Source: Luteitalea sp. (GTDB lineage Bacteria; Acidobacteriota; Vicinamibacteria; Vicinamibacterales; Vicinamibacteraceae). From it: DNA of 64,000 nucleotides. Positions within the stretch are counted from its first letter, which is position 1. Each line of letters opens with the position of its first letter. Below are positions 8,491 to 17,656 of this stretch, piece by piece. A model generated the notes under the pieces. That model was not told the origin of the DNA. It saw only the letters and a list, made by a program, of their open reading frames with translations, and ran no database searches. The translations under genes and the position numbers were made by a program. The DNA lies in NCBI GenBank assembly GCA_009377605.1, contig WHTT01000001.1, positions 62,001 to 126,000 of the forward strand, read 5' to 3'.

Positions 8491-9555
8491 CTAGAAGAAC
8501 TTCTTGATCAGCCCTAGCGCGCCTTGACGCCAGGGCAAACGATGTGAGACACCGGAGGCCTCCGCAAACTCGTGGCGGTGAGCGATGTACCACTGGAAGT
8601 TGCGGATGAGAGCCTCCCGATTGGAGTACTTCGGCGTAAAGCCCAGAACGTGCGTCGCTTTCTCGATACCGACGAACGAGTCGTGACACGCCGTTTCGTA
8701 GACCCACTTGTAAAGCGGTGAAAGGCCTAGCTTCTCGAGCGCCCGAAGACTCCACACGGCCGGCGCAGCGGGGAAGCCGATGATTCGCTTGCCTTTACCC
8801 GCGTAGGTCAGCACCGCTTGATAGTCCTCGCGCATCGTCGCAAATTCCTTGGCGCCGATGTTGAACGTGTCGTTCACGCGCTCGCGTGGCAGCGTGAGGC
8901 ACAGATGGATCACCTCACAGAGATCTTCGACATCGAGGAGCTGGTAGCGGTTGTGCCCGCGGCCGATCATGGGAAAGTGACGACCGTCGAGCGCCCAATC
9001 GTAGAGCAGCGCAAACACGCCGAGGCGCTCGGGTCCGACAAACGACTTCGGCCTGAGAATCGGCACGCAGAGGCCCTTGGCGCGCTGCTCCAGTGCCACC
9101 ATTTCGGCCTGCACCTTGGCCTGGCCGTACGGACCAACCCCCTCGAGGCGATCGTCTTCGACGACCGGATGATGGTCCGGGATGCCGTAGACCGCGGTCG
9201 AGGAAATGTGGACCGCACGTTCGACGTCCGACCGCCGTGCGACCTCCAACACCAGGCGCGTGCCCTCGACGTCCGTCGTGTAGATGTCCCTGGAGCTGTA
9301 GAGCGGCAGCGCTGCCGCGCAGTGCACGACGTGTGCGCATCCCGCGATGGCGCGTTCCACGTCGGCCCGGACGCGAATGTCCCCCTGGATGATGCTGATC
9401 TCGCTGGCGATATCTGGATAGGTGAAGTCAGTGATGTCGAGGGAAACGAGATCGTACCCGCGCGCGTGGAGATAACGAATGAGATTGATGCCGAGAAACC
9501 CCGCTCCGCCGGTCACGAGGACGCGCGGACGGTCCTGTCCGTTGAGATCCGTCAT
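8491..9555 (-). CDS. NAD-dependent epimerase/dehydratase (extended SDR)
   Basis: A 354-residue extended short-chain dehydrogenase/reductase. The N-terminal Rossmann glycine motif is TGGAGFLG; the catalytic Ser/Tyr/Lys elements are SSTAVYG and YGQAK. Such enzymes act on nucleotide sugars or on sterol/isoprenoid-like substrates; the exact substrate is not identifiable. ATG 9555 is preferred over the upstream in-frame GTG at 9624, because GAGGG precedes it and homology starts there. It lies 16 nt downstream of the YggX-like gene on the same strand, so the two probably form a small operon. The C-terminus ends in a basic/aromatic tail LIKKFF. Confidence 0.88.
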   Translation of the reverse strand: MTDLNGQDRPRVLVTGGAGFLGINLIRYLHARGYDLVSLDITDFTYPDIASEISIIQGDIRVRADVERAIAGCAHVVHCAAALPLYSSRDIYTTDVEGTRLVLEVARRSDVERAVHISSTAVYGIPDHHPVVEDDRLEGVGPYGQAKVQAEMVALEQRAKGLCVPILRPKSFVGPERLGVFALLYDWALDGRHFPMIGRGHNRYQLLDVEDLCEVIHLCLTLPRERVNDTFNIGAKEFATMREDYQAVLTYAGKGKRIIGFPAAPAVWSLRALEKLGLSPLYKWVYETACHDSFVGIEKATHVLGFTPKYSNREALIRNFQWYIAHRHEFAEASGVSHRLPWRQGALGLIKKFF

Positions 9556-9571
9556 GCATTCCCTCGTCCGT

Positions 9572-9874
9572 TCAGCGCTGACCTTCGGGCACATAGCCGG
9601 GTGGTGGCGCGGCGCTCTCACCAAAGAAAAACTCCTCCATGTAGCGCGCCATGAGATCTTGTGCCTCCTTCTGCCAGGGCATTAGGCGGTACTCATTGAG
9701 GATCATGCGCATGCGCTCCTCCCACATCTGCCACGCCTCGGCCGACACGTTCTCGTAAATGCGCCGGCCGAGCTCGCCGGGCCACGGTGGCTCGTCCAGA
9801 CCCGGCAGCTCGCGCCCGAGCTTCACGCACTTCACGAGGCGCGGGTTGGCGGGTTCCGGTGTGTCTGCGCTCAT
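9572..9874 (-). CDS. YggX-like Fe(2+)-trafficking / oxidative damage protection protein
   Basis: A 100-residue cytoplasmic protein of the YggX family, linked in enterobacteria to Fe(II) handling and protection of Fe-S enzymes from oxidants. It carries the family features RLVKCVKLGRELPGLD near the N-terminus (with the conserved Cys) and NVSAEAWQMWEERMRMILNE followed by a LMPWQKEAQDLM segment. The start at 9874 is chosen by homology; the frame is open to 9910. The Shine-Dalgarno is weak. The SDR gene follows after 16 nt. A YggX partner for an SDR is not an obvious functional pair. Confidence 0.88.
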   Translation of the reverse strand: MSADTPEPANPRLVKCVKLGRELPGLDEPPWPGELGRRIYENVSAEAWQMWEERMRMILNEYRLMPWQKEAQDLMARYMEEFFFGESAAPPPGYVPEGQR

Positions 9875-9887
9875 AAGGACTACTCCC

Positions 9888-9907
9888 GCCCGACTTGAAG
9901 GTCGGGC
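9888..9907. repeat. Diverged GCCCGACyT..AGGTCGGGC palindrome
   Basis: The 20-nt palindrome gcccgacttgaaggtcgggc is a single copy of the same element found three times at 1126-1228. It lies just upstream of the YggX-like gene. Confidence 0.75.
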
Positions 9908-10388
9908 CAATCAGGTGACATGGATCGGAAGGCGAAAGAGGCCGTTCTCAAGGGTTCTGGTGAGCAGACCGCTCTCATCTGCTTCAGCGCGCTTCCGGTA
10001 CTCATTCTCACCTATTCTGGGCAGTCGGTGAAAAGGATCGAGGCTCCGGATGTGCGCATGGCGGGCATGTATGTCGTCTCGGCATGCCATTCTTACGCGG
10101 TCGTGTAGGGAAACCCTTCGGCGCGGGCGACGAGCATGCCCGGCAAGTGAAATCGAGGCAGGCTCTTCACCGGGCCTGACGCCGTCGGACGCTGTGCTCG
10201 AGGTGGCACGGAAGTTGTAGCACTTACGGGCACGAGTCGCCTGGGGCCGGTGTGCGCGGCATGCGAGTGCCCTGGGTCGGTCAGACCTTAGCTAGGCCTC
10301 CGACACGGCTTCTCCGTGGCGATGGCAGGTCGACGATCGGGCGCGCACGACGAGCGCGCTCGCAGTTCTGGTTCATGGAGGTGCGGAC
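9908..10388. other. Intergenic region without a supported gene
   Basis: About 480 bases between divergent genes. A 62-codon open frame at 9920-10108 has no good ribosome site and no recognisable composition, so I do not call it. A sequence TGGCACG-N4-TTGTA at 10204-10219 resembles a sigma-54 -24/-12 promoter (consensus TGGCACG-N4-TTGCW) about 170 bases upstream of the KGG-protein gene, but one key base deviates. Confidence 0.5.
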
Positions 10389-10673
10389 GTGAACGACGAG
10401 CTCAAGACGCTGAGTCCGACAATGCCGGGTGAGCCGGCGCGGCGCAAGGAGCGTCGAGGCTTTGCTTCGATGTCTCGCGAAAAGCAACGGGAGATTGCCA
10501 GTAAGGGCGGGCGCATGGCGCATCTGAAGGGCACGGCCCATGAGTGGACGCCCGAGGAAGCACGCGTGGCCGGACGCAAGGGTGGCATGGTGAGCCGCGG
10601 AGGCCGCGGCCGGCTCACGGGGCCGGGTGAGGCCGAAGAGGGGACAGAGAGCTCGGCCGGCCCAAGCGTTTAA
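10389..10673 (+). CDS. KGG-motif (con-10/YciG-like) stress-associated small protein
   Basis: A 94-residue hydrophilic, basic protein with two copies of the KGG-type repeat: RGFASMSREKQREIASKGG and EWTPEEARVAGRKGG. The repeats match the short motif of general-stress proteins related to fungal con-10 and bacterial YciG/GsiB. Such proteins are small and probably unstructured; their role is tied to stress or desiccation, and the mechanism is unknown. The GTG start at 10389 has GGAGG 7 nt upstream. The stop TAA abuts a hairpin repeat beginning at 10678. Confidence 0.82.
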   Translation: MNDELKTLSPTMPGEPARRKERRGFASMSREKQREIASKGGRMAHLKGTAHEWTPEEARVAGRKGGMVSRGGRGRLTGPGEAEEGTESSAGPSV

Positions 10674-10677
10674 GGCT

Positions 10678-10864
10678 CGAAACTTGACATAGCTCGTTAG
10701 CTGGTCGGTCAAGTTTCCTCCCCAGCGCCCTCATGTGGTGGAAGGGCGCTGGGGACCCGATTCGAGGTGTGGGATCGCGCCCTGGCGGATGCGGTGGCTG
10801 GCACGTTGCTGCCGTACGGCAGCTGTTCTCGTGTGGCGTCGCATACCCTCCCCCGCCAGGGCGC
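10678..10864. repeat. Hairpin cluster with aaacttgac stem and flanking inverted repeats
   Basis: Stem AAACTTGAC (10680-10688) pairs with GTCAAGTTT (10708-10716). A second stem of 11 bp pairs 10720-10730 with 10744-10754 (CCCCAGCGCCC). A 12-nt inverted pair, gcgccctggcgg and its complement, lies at 10777-10788 and 10853-10864. The aaacttgac hairpin is shared with the dispersed elements at 21037-21134 and 59793-59891. Beyond this, 10865-10978 contains a ttcgacgagctcaggc-type intergenic motif and leads into tamA with no clear ribosome site. Confidence 0.75.
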
Positions 10865-10978
10865 GCTCCCGCGCCCTTCGACGAGCTCAGGCCGAGCCCT
10901 GACAAAAGGGGCCTGTTCCCCTCTGCCGTGGTCGTTCGCTCTCTTGTGCAGACCGCAATCCCAGGGCAACATTGACGC

Positions 10979-12934
10979 GTGGCGCACGAGGGCATCCCTC
11001 CTCCGCGACGTCTGGCCACACCGGCCTGCCGATCGGCTGGCCAGGTGCTTGCCTACCTCATTGCGGCATGGCTTTGTGCCTTGCCCGCCTCGGCGCAGGA
11101 GGAAACACTCCACGTCGAGCGCCTTAGTTTCACCGGTGTTCAGCACGTCGATGTCGACGACCTCGAGTCGGTCCTGGCCACCCGAGAGAGCAGTTGGCTA
11201 CCGTGGGGGCGTAAGCACCGGTTGGTGTCCGACCAGCTCCAAGCCGACCTTGGACGCATTGCCGCGTACTATGCTGACCGCGGTTACCCACAGGCGCGCG
11301 TCACCCGCTACGACGTTCGCCGCGAGGAAGGGGCTGGCAACGGCGTTTCGATCACGATCCATGTAGACGAGGGTGAGCCGGTCCTCCTGGAGGAGGTGCA
11401 ATTCTACGGCTTCGAGTCCTTATCGCCGGATGACATGGCACGCCTGAAGGCGGCGGTCCCGCTTCGCGTCGGTCAGCCTCGCCGCGTCACTGACCTGCAG
11501 GCGAGTCGCAGCCGCGCGCTCGCGTTGCTGCGCGAGCGCGGATACGCGTACGCGACGGTCGATACGCTCGAAGCGCAGGGCTCGGCTCCCGCGCGCATCT
11601 ACGTCATCCTGGCCGCCACAGCGGGACCACAGGCGCGGTTCGGTCCGATCACCATCGCGGGCAACCACACACTGCGCGGTCGCAACGTCCTCGAGCAGCT
11701 CGTCTTCAAAGAAGGTGAGCCTTACCAATGGAGCAAGCTACAGGACAGCCAACGCCGCCTGTACCAACTCGAGCTCCTGCAGTTTGCCAACATCGAAACG
11801 ACGCGCGGAGGCGAGGGTCAGCCGGTGGACGTGCCGGTCCAGATCACCGTCAGCGAAGGGAAGCCCAGGCGTCTCAGCCTCGGGTTGGGATTTGGCAGTG
11901 AAGAGAAGGCACGCGCGACGCTGAACTGGCGGCATGTCAACTTCTATGGCGGCGCCCGGAAAGCGGGCATCGAGACGAAATTTTCGTCGCTCGACCGTGG
12001 CGTGCGTGTGAGCTTCGAGGAACCCTCGTGGGGACGGTATGGTCTTGTGCTGTCGACGAGCGTTCAGTCGTGGTTCTCAGACGAAACGGCTTATGACCTG
12101 GCGACCAGCGGCGGCCGCGTGACGCTCACCAAGGAGCTCGGTTGGCGGGATCCGGTGCGTCAGCGCCAGGCCACGACGACGGCGTCGCTGAGCCTGGTGA
12201 ACGAGTACGAGGACTACCAGATCAGCAACGAAGCGCTGTTGGATCCCGAGTTCCGCGACACGCTCATCGCGCTCGGTCTCGATCCGACGACCGGAGAAGG
12301 GGAGGGCGTGCTCCGCGCGATCGCGCTCGATTTCCAACACAACACCACCGCGAACCTCCTCAACGCCAATAGCGGGTACATCGCTGCGGTTCATCTCGAG
12401 CAGGCAGGACGATGGGTCTCCGGTGACTGGGACTACTTCGAGCTCACGGCCGAAGGGCGCTTTTACAGGCCGCTCGCGGGCCGGGCCGTTCTGGCGGTGC
12501 GTGGCCGTGCCGGGAGCTTCTTCGGCGCCGATGACATCGAGCTGCACGTCCCATTTTTCAAGCGCTATTTTCTGGGCGGCTCCGGTAGTCTGCGTGGGTG
12601 GAACCGATTCCAGGTTGCGCCGCTCAGCAGGGACGGCTTTCCGTTGGGCGGCCATGCGGTGTTCGAGAGCGCGGTCGAGCTGCGCATGCCGGTCATGGGG
12701 AACTTTTCGATGGTCGCGTTTCTCGATGCAGGCAACGTCTGGGCGAATTCGTGGGACTTCCGGCTGAACGACCTTCGCTACGCGGCTGGCCCAGGCCTTC
12801 GCTATCAAACACCCATAGGGCCCGTCCGTGCCGATGTCGGTTTCCAACTGAATCCAATACTAGGTCTGAAGGTGGATGGCGAACCGGAAACACGGAACTG
12901 GCGGCTGCATTTCAGCATTGGGCAAGCATTCTAA
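10979..12934 (+). CDS. tamA: TamA-like Omp85 outer-membrane assembly protein
   Basis: A 651-residue outer-membrane protein that, with TamB, forms the translocation and assembly module. An N-terminal hydrophobic stretch ending in ALPASA (residues about 24-39) looks like a signal peptide. About three POTRA-like segments follow (roughly 42-320) and then an Omp85 beta-barrel. The barrel contains the conserved loop-6 signature GSGSLRGWNRFQ, and the chain ends with a terminal aromatic (GQAF*), as expected for BAM substrates. The GTG at 10979 is the first start of the frame; an internal start nearer the signal peptide is possible. The gene directly upstream of tamB supports the assignment. The stop TAA runs straight into a ttcgagg array. 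Confidence 0.88.
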   Translation: MAHEGIPPPRRLATPACRSAGQVLAYLIAAWLCALPASAQEETLHVERLSFTGVQHVDVDDLESVLATRESSWLPWGRKHRLVSDQLQADLGRIAAYYADRGYPQARVTRYDVRREEGAGNGVSITIHVDEGEPVLLEEVQFYGFESLSPDDMARLKAAVPLRVGQPRRVTDLQASRSRALALLRERGYAYATVDTLEAQGSAPARIYVILAATAGPQARFGPITIAGNHTLRGRNVLEQLVFKEGEPYQWSKLQDSQRRLYQLELLQFANIETTRGGEGQPVDVPVQITVSEGKPRRLSLGLGFGSEEKARATLNWRHVNFYGGARKAGIETKFSSLDRGVRVSFEEPSWGRYGLVLSTSVQSWFSDETAYDLATSGGRVTLTKELGWRDPVRQRQATTTASLSLVNEYEDYQISNEALLDPEFRDTLIALGLDPTTGEGEGVLRAIALDFQHNTTANLLNANSGYIAAVHLEQAGRWVSGDWDYFELTAEGRFYRPLAGRAVLAVRGRAGSFFGADDIELHVPFFKRYFLGGSGSLRGWNRFQVAPLSRDGFPLGGHAVFESAVELRMPVMGNFSMVAFLDAGNVWANSWDFRLNDLRYAAGPGLRYQTPIGPVRADVGFQLNPILGLKVDGEPETRNWRLHFSIGQAF

Positions 12935-12966
12935 GGTTCGAGGTTCGAGGTTCGAGGTTCGAGGGG
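12935..12966 (+). repeat. ggttcgagg 7-mer array after tamA
   Basis: Four tandem ttcgagg heptamers begin directly after the tamA stop codon. A looser continuation (gcgaagttcgaaggcgag) runs to about 12985. The tamA-tamB spacer is 97 bases and mostly made of this. Confidence 0.88.
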
Positions 12967-13031
12967 CGAAGTTCGAAGGCGAGTGGTTCCGACGTTCCGA
13001 CGATTTCCTAACGGATTGAGTCTCATCTGAA

Positions 13032-16000
13032 GTGCGGTTGCTTCGACGTACCCTGCGCGTTCTCGTCATCCTCGCGGCACTCGTGGTCGGGCTCGTGGCG
13101 CTCGCCCTGGTGGCGACCCAGACGCCATGGTTCAAGGAGCGCGTCCGCCGCCTCGCGGTCGGCCAGGCCAACCGGGTGCTCAACGGCGAGCTCTCCATCG
13201 GCCGCCTCGAGGGCAACCTCTTCACCCGCGTGACCCTCTCCGACGTTGTCTTGCGTCAGGAAGGACGCCCGTCGATCACAATCGCGCAGGTGGAGGCGAC
13301 CTACGATGTGACGAGGGTCGCTTCCAATGGTGTGACGCTCGATGGCTTGGCGTTGGAGCGTCCGGTGATCGTGCTGCGTCGAATGGGCGACGGTTGGAAC
13401 CTTGGACGACTGCTCGCGCCGCGGCCTTCTGCAGGTCCACGCCGCGGCCCGCGGCTCACCTTCAACCGGATTTCCCTCACCGGCGGACAGTTCGTTGTCG
13501 AACCCGAGCACGATCCACGACCGCCCCGCCGCTTCGATGAGATCGATACCGATCTCGCCCTGAGCAACAGCCCGGACGGTCTTCGCATTGCCGTCAACCG
13601 CCTGAGCTTCGTGACCGATCAAGCGGACCTCGCGATGCGCAGCTTCACGGGCACGATGGTCTTTGACCAAGGGACGGTCACGCTCGATCGGATCCATGTC
13701 GTCACCGCGCAGAGTGATTTCGAGGTGCACGGCTCGATCGCAGACTTCGCCGACAGGGCGCGCTACGGTTTGGACGTCGAGGCAGCGCGCGTGTGGCTGC
13801 CGGAGTGGGCAGGGCTCCTCCCGGCGCTCCGCAACATGCGGTTGAATCCAGTGTTTGGCGCCAGAGTCGATGGTCCTGCTTCTGCCATGCAGATCCGGGT
13901 CCGTGACTTGCGCTCGGAGGCGGGCCAGGCCGATGGTAGCCTCCTCGCGGATTTCGTGGGCCCCGATCGAGCGCTCAGCGGCACGCTTGCCGTACAGGAC
14001 GTGGACCTCGCACCGATTTTCGATGACGCCGAGCGGCAGACGCACATCACGGGTGATGTGACGTTCGATCTCCACTTCCCTCCGCGGAGCGGCGAGGGCA
14101 TGGCGGACGGCACGTACCGATTTCAGGGCCCAGTCGCGCGAGCGTTCGGCTACGAGGCCCAAAACCTCACCGCACAGGGGCGAGTCGACGGGCGGCGGGT
14201 GACGATTGCGAGCGCGGTGGGCAGGGCGTACGGTGCGCGGGTGAGGTCGAGCGGCACGCTCGATGTGCCGGTGGACGGGAAACCGTTGGCGCTGGATCTC
14301 CGCGGGCGCGTGCAGCAGGTGGATATGCGCCGTGTGCCGCGTGTGCTCGACCTCCCACGGCTCGCGACCAGTCTCGACCTCGACTACTACGTTCACGGGC
14401 CCGAGGGCGCGATCGGGGGGGACGCGACGTTTCATGCGCCGTCGGTCGTCGAAGGCACGACCGTTGGTGAAGGCAGCGTGGCGCGCTTTGCCTTCCGGCC
14501 GCGCCGGTTCGACTATCAAGCCAGCGGCACCGTCACCGGGCTGGATCTTCAGCGACTGGGTCGTGCGCTGGATGTCGAGGCGCTAGCCGCAGACCGATTC
14601 AGGAGCCAGTTAGGCGGCCAGTTCGACGCGCGCGGTACCGTGGCGCCAGACACGCCGGCGATCGTTTCCGGATCTGGCAGGTTGGTCGATTCGACAATCA
14701 TGGGCGGCGAGCTTCCAGAGCTTCGCTTCAAGGCCAACATGGCCGACAACTCACTCGACGTCACGGCTGATGGTCGCTTCGTGGACTACGACCTCGAGAC
14801 ACTGTTTGACGTCGAGCGCGTCACCAGTCGACTCACCGGTTCGGCCGACGTGCGGCTCTGGTTTCCAGATGTCCGCGCACCATTGACACCCGAGTATCTC
14901 GACGTGAGCGGGCTCGTTGCGCTGCAGGATTCGGAGGTTGCCGGTGTGACCGTCAATGCGATGGAAGCAAAGGGTGACTACGAGAAAGGGGTCGCAACGT
15001 TTGACACGCTGAGCGCCAATGGGCCGGGATACTCACTGACTGGCGCGGGCACGGCCTCGCTCGATGAGGAGACGCCCTGGTCAGTCACCTATCGGATCGT
15101 GTCGGACGACGTCGAACCTCTGGCGCGCCGCATCGGCCAACCGGTCAAGGGAGCGGCAACCGTCGAGGGGCGGATTACGGGCCGGCGTTCGGAGCTCACC
15201 ACTACCGGAACGCTCGAGGCGCAGACAGCCGCGTACGGCGCACGGTTCTCGATCGCACAGCTCGACTCGACGTTTCAGCTGGTGCTGCCAGAGCTCGACG
15301 TTGCTCGGCTCAGAGGCGAGGCCAAGACGCGTGCGAGTCGTGTTGGAGCGCCCGGCGTCGAGTTGCAGACGCTGACCGCCGACGCCACGTATGCAGACCG
15401 CACGCTGGACTTTCGAGCGAGTGCTCTGGAATCGCGCGGCTCGATCGAGACACGCGGCCGTGCATCCCTCCTCGATGGTCGCCAGGAGGTCCAACTGGAG
15501 GAGTTTTCGATCGAGCGCAGGGACGTGGTTTGGCGTCTCCCTCCGGACCGAGAAGCGCGCATCGTTTACGACAAAACGACGGTGACCGTCGCTGGAGTCG
15601 AGTTGGTGAACCGCGCGCAGCGGCTGGCGGTCGATGGGCTGCTCGCCATCGGCGACACCAGCAAGTCCGAGTTGGAGGTCACAGCGGAGCGGGTCGACCT
15701 CTCGCAGATGGACGACCTCACGATTGGCGACCGCGGGATGGCAGGCATGCTCGACGGCCGCGCGACCATTCGCGGCACGCCTGCGGCGCCGTTGGTGAAC
15801 GCAACCCTCGACGTCAGGGACGGCGCGTACGGCGACTACGAGTTCCAGTCGCTCGCGGGCACCGTCAGGTACGACGGCGCGCTGGCGGACGTCGATCTTC
15901 AGTTGCAGCAAGATGCGAACGCTCGCCTCACGGCGCGCGGTGTCGTGCCGAAGACGCTGTTCCAGCCCCGCGCCGAGGCGCCCGCTGGCCACGTGGCCGC

Positions 16001-17561
16001 ATCCGCACGTGACCGGCTCGACGTGACGATCCAGGCACAACAATTCAGTCTTGCCCTGATCGACGAGCTGGTGCCACAGATTCAGCAGATGCAGGGCACA
16101 GCATCGGCCGACCTTCGGCTCACCAATGCCGGCCTGGATCCGCACATCGTTGGGTCGGCGGATCTCGCCAACGTTCGATTCACGCTGCCGGCCACGGGGC
16201 TTCGCTATCAGGGTGGACACGCGCGTCTCCGATTCCAGCCGGAGCGGCTGCGGATCGAGGAGTTCCAATTGCTGGATCCCCAAAAGCAGCCGCTGGCAGT
16301 GACGGGGCAGATGGCGCTGCACGGCGGCGACATCGGCGAGTTCGTCGTGAGAGTCAAGGCGCAGCAGTTCGCCCTCGTGAACAACGAGTACGCGAATCTC
16401 GACGCCGATCTCAACCTCCGTATCGACGGAGAGCTGCTTCGGCCGCGCGTGCAGGGGGACGTCACGGTGAGGACATCGGAAGTGGAAGTGGATCGACTGC
16501 TCGAGCGTTTTGGAGCAGGCACCTACGCCGCCGAGCCGATACGAGAGCTGCCCGAGCTGACGATCCGACCCGGGGAAGAGATCAGCGTGACCGTGCCGCC
16601 GCCCCGGCCTTCTGACCTGCCCGCCGACAGCGAGACGCCTCCCGGCGATCGCACGGAGCCTTCCCCCGAGCCTTCCCCTGGGCCAGGAGGCGTGGCGCGG
16701 CTGCCGTCGGCCGACGCCGAAGACCAGACGACCGAGCGGCCGAGCGCGTTTGCCTCGAGCGCACTGAACGTCAGGGTCAGGATTCCCGACAACATGATCC
16801 TCCGTGGTCAGAGCCTCCGGCCGGGCGCCCGCGGGCTCTCGCTCGGCGACATCAACGCGACGGTCGGCGGTGACTTCCGCGTTGCGAAATCCCCGGGAGA
16901 GCCGGTTGTGCTGATTGGGAGCGTCAACATGGTGCGTGGCCAGTACACATTCCAGGGCCGGCGCTTCGAGATTCAGCGCGACGGACGTATCACGTTCCGA
17001 GGTGGCGGGCCCATCGACCCCGGCCTGGACATTTGGGCGGAACGTGTCATCCAGGGCATCCAGGCGCAGGTCCATCTTCATGGGACTGCGCGGCAGCCCG
17101 AGCTCTCGCTCTCCAGCAAGCCGCCGCTCGATGAAGGAGATGTCCTCGCGCTCATCATCTTCAACCAACCGGCGAGCCAGCTCGGTCAGGGACAGGCCCA
17201 GACGCTCGCAGAGAGCGCGGGAGGCCTTGCTGCCGGAATCGTCGTCTCACCGCTGGCACAGACCCTCGGCAGCGCGCTGAACATCGACCTCCTCGAGGTC
17301 CAGACGACCGACGAGGCAGGCCGCATCAGTCCGTCCATCGTTTTGGGTGAACAGGTCGGCGAGGCGCTCTTCGTCAAGTTTCGCCAGCAGTTCGGCGCCC
17401 AGCAGGTGAGCGAGTTCCTCTTGGAGTACCAGCTCGCGCACTACCTGCGGTGGCGCTCGTCGGTGGCGGAGGGCGAGGGCGTGGGCCGCGGTGCGAACCG
17501 ATCACTCATCCAACGCGTCGAGCGCTACGGCATGGATCTCATCTTTTATTTCGCATACTAG
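13032..17561 (+). CDS. tamB: TamB-like translocation/assembly module protein (DUF490)
   Basis: A 1509-residue envelope protein with an N-terminal signal-anchor helix (VLVILAALVVGLVALALVA), a very long repetitive beta-rich middle and a C-terminal DUF490/TamB domain. The final part includes the family-typical block SSKPPLDEGDVLALIIFN and a terminal aromatic ending (IFYFAY*). TamB-type proteins bridge the inner membrane to TamA in the outer membrane and are implicated in outer-membrane protein assembly and phospholipid transport. A Pro/Glu/Ser-rich linker near residues 1190-1240 separates the repeats from the DUF490 domain. The GTG start at 13032 begins exactly at the membrane anchor. The gene is followed immediately by an inverted ccttggt/ccaagga repeat. 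Confidence 0.9.
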   Translation: MRLLRRTLRVLVILAALVVGLVALALVATQTPWFKERVRRLAVGQANRVLNGELSIGRLEGNLFTRVTLSDVVLRQEGRPSITIAQVEATYDVTRVASNGVTLDGLALERPVIVLRRMGDGWNLGRLLAPRPSAGPRRGPRLTFNRISLTGGQFVVEPEHDPRPPRRFDEIDTDLALSNSPDGLRIAVNRLSFVTDQADLAMRSFTGTMVFDQGTVTLDRIHVVTAQSDFEVHGSIADFADRARYGLDVEAARVWLPEWAGLLPALRNMRLNPVFGARVDGPASAMQIRVRDLRSEAGQADGSLLADFVGPDRALSGTLAVQDVDLAPIFDDAERQTHITGDVTFDLHFPPRSGEGMADGTYRFQGPVARAFGYEAQNLTAQGRVDGRRVTIASAVGRAYGARVRSSGTLDVPVDGKPLALDLRGRVQQVDMRRVPRVLDLPRLATSLDLDYYVHGPEGAIGGDATFHAPSVVEGTTVGEGSVARFAFRPRRFDYQASGTVTGLDLQRLGRALDVEALAADRFRSQLGGQFDARGTVAPDTPAIVSGSGRLVDSTIMGGELPELRFKANMADNSLDVTADGRFVDYDLETLFDVERVTSRLTGSADVRLWFPDVRAPLTPEYLDVSGLVALQDSEVAGVTVNAMEAKGDYEKGVATFDTLSANGPGYSLTGAGTASLDEETPWSVTYRIVSDDVEPLARRIGQPVKGAATVEGRITGRRSELTTTGTLEAQTAAYGARFSIAQLDSTFQLVLPELDVARLRGEAKTRASRVGAPGVELQTLTADATYADRTLDFRASALESRGSIETRGRASLLDGRQEVQLEEFSIERRDVVWRLPPDREARIVYDKTTVTVAGVELVNRAQRLAVDGLLAIGDTSKSELEVTAERVDLSQMDDLTIGDRGMAGMLDGRATIRGTPAAPLVNATLDVRDGAYGDYEFQSLAGTVRYDGALADVDLQLQQDANARLTARGVVPKTLFQPRAEAPAGHVAASARDRLDVTIQAQQFSLALIDELVPQIQQMQGTASADLRLTNAGLDPHIVGSADLANVRFTLPATGLRYQGGHARLRFQPERLRIEEFQLLDPQKQPLAVTGQMALHGGDIGEFVVRVKAQQFALVNNEYANLDADLNLRIDGELLRPRVQGDVTVRTSEVEVDRLLERFGAGTYAAEPIRELPELTIRPGEEISVTVPPPRPSDLPADSETPPGDRTEPSPEPSPGPGGVARLPSADAEDQTTERPSAFASSALNVRVRIPDNMILRGQSLRPGARGLSLGDINATVGGDFRVAKSPGEPVVLIGSVNMVRGQYTFQGRRFEIQRDGRITFRGGGPIDPGLDIWAERVIQGIQAQVHLHGTARQPELSLSSKPPLDEGDVLALIIFNQPASQLGQGQAQTLAESAGGLAAGIVVSPLAQTLGSALNIDLLEVQTTDEAGRISPSIVLGEQVGEALFVKFRQQFGAQQVSEFLLEYQLAHYLRWRSSVAEGEGVGRGANRSLIQRVERYGMDLIFYFAY

Positions 17562-17650
17562 GTCCTTAGGCCTCAGTCCTTGGTCCCTGGTGCGCCTATG
17601 ACCCCGATGCCAAGGCGAACCAAGAACCAAGAGCCAAGGACCAAGGACCG
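17562..17650. repeat. Inverted ccttggt / accaagg arms in the tamB-phoX convergent gap
   Basis: The left arm holds gtccttagg, cagtccttgg and tccctgg; the right arm (about 17616-17649) holds aaccaag, aaccaag, agccaag, gaccaag and gaccg units. The arms surround about 40 bases of non-repetitive core. The tamB stop is directly at the left edge and the phoX stop is 7 bases beyond the right edge, so the unit could act as a shared bidirectional 3' element. Confidence 0.85.
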
Positions 17651-17656
17651 TTATTA

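Noticed and set aside
9920-10108. 62-codon open frame between the YggX-like and KGG genes
   Set aside because: Only a marginal ribosome site, no family features and amino-acid content resembling random GC-rich sequence.
10204-10219. Sigma-54-like promoter TGGCACG-N4-TTGTA
   Set aside because: The -12 element deviates at the key position and the distance to the next gene is about 170 bases. No other sigma-54 evidence is in the window, so it is noted only inside the intergenic entry.
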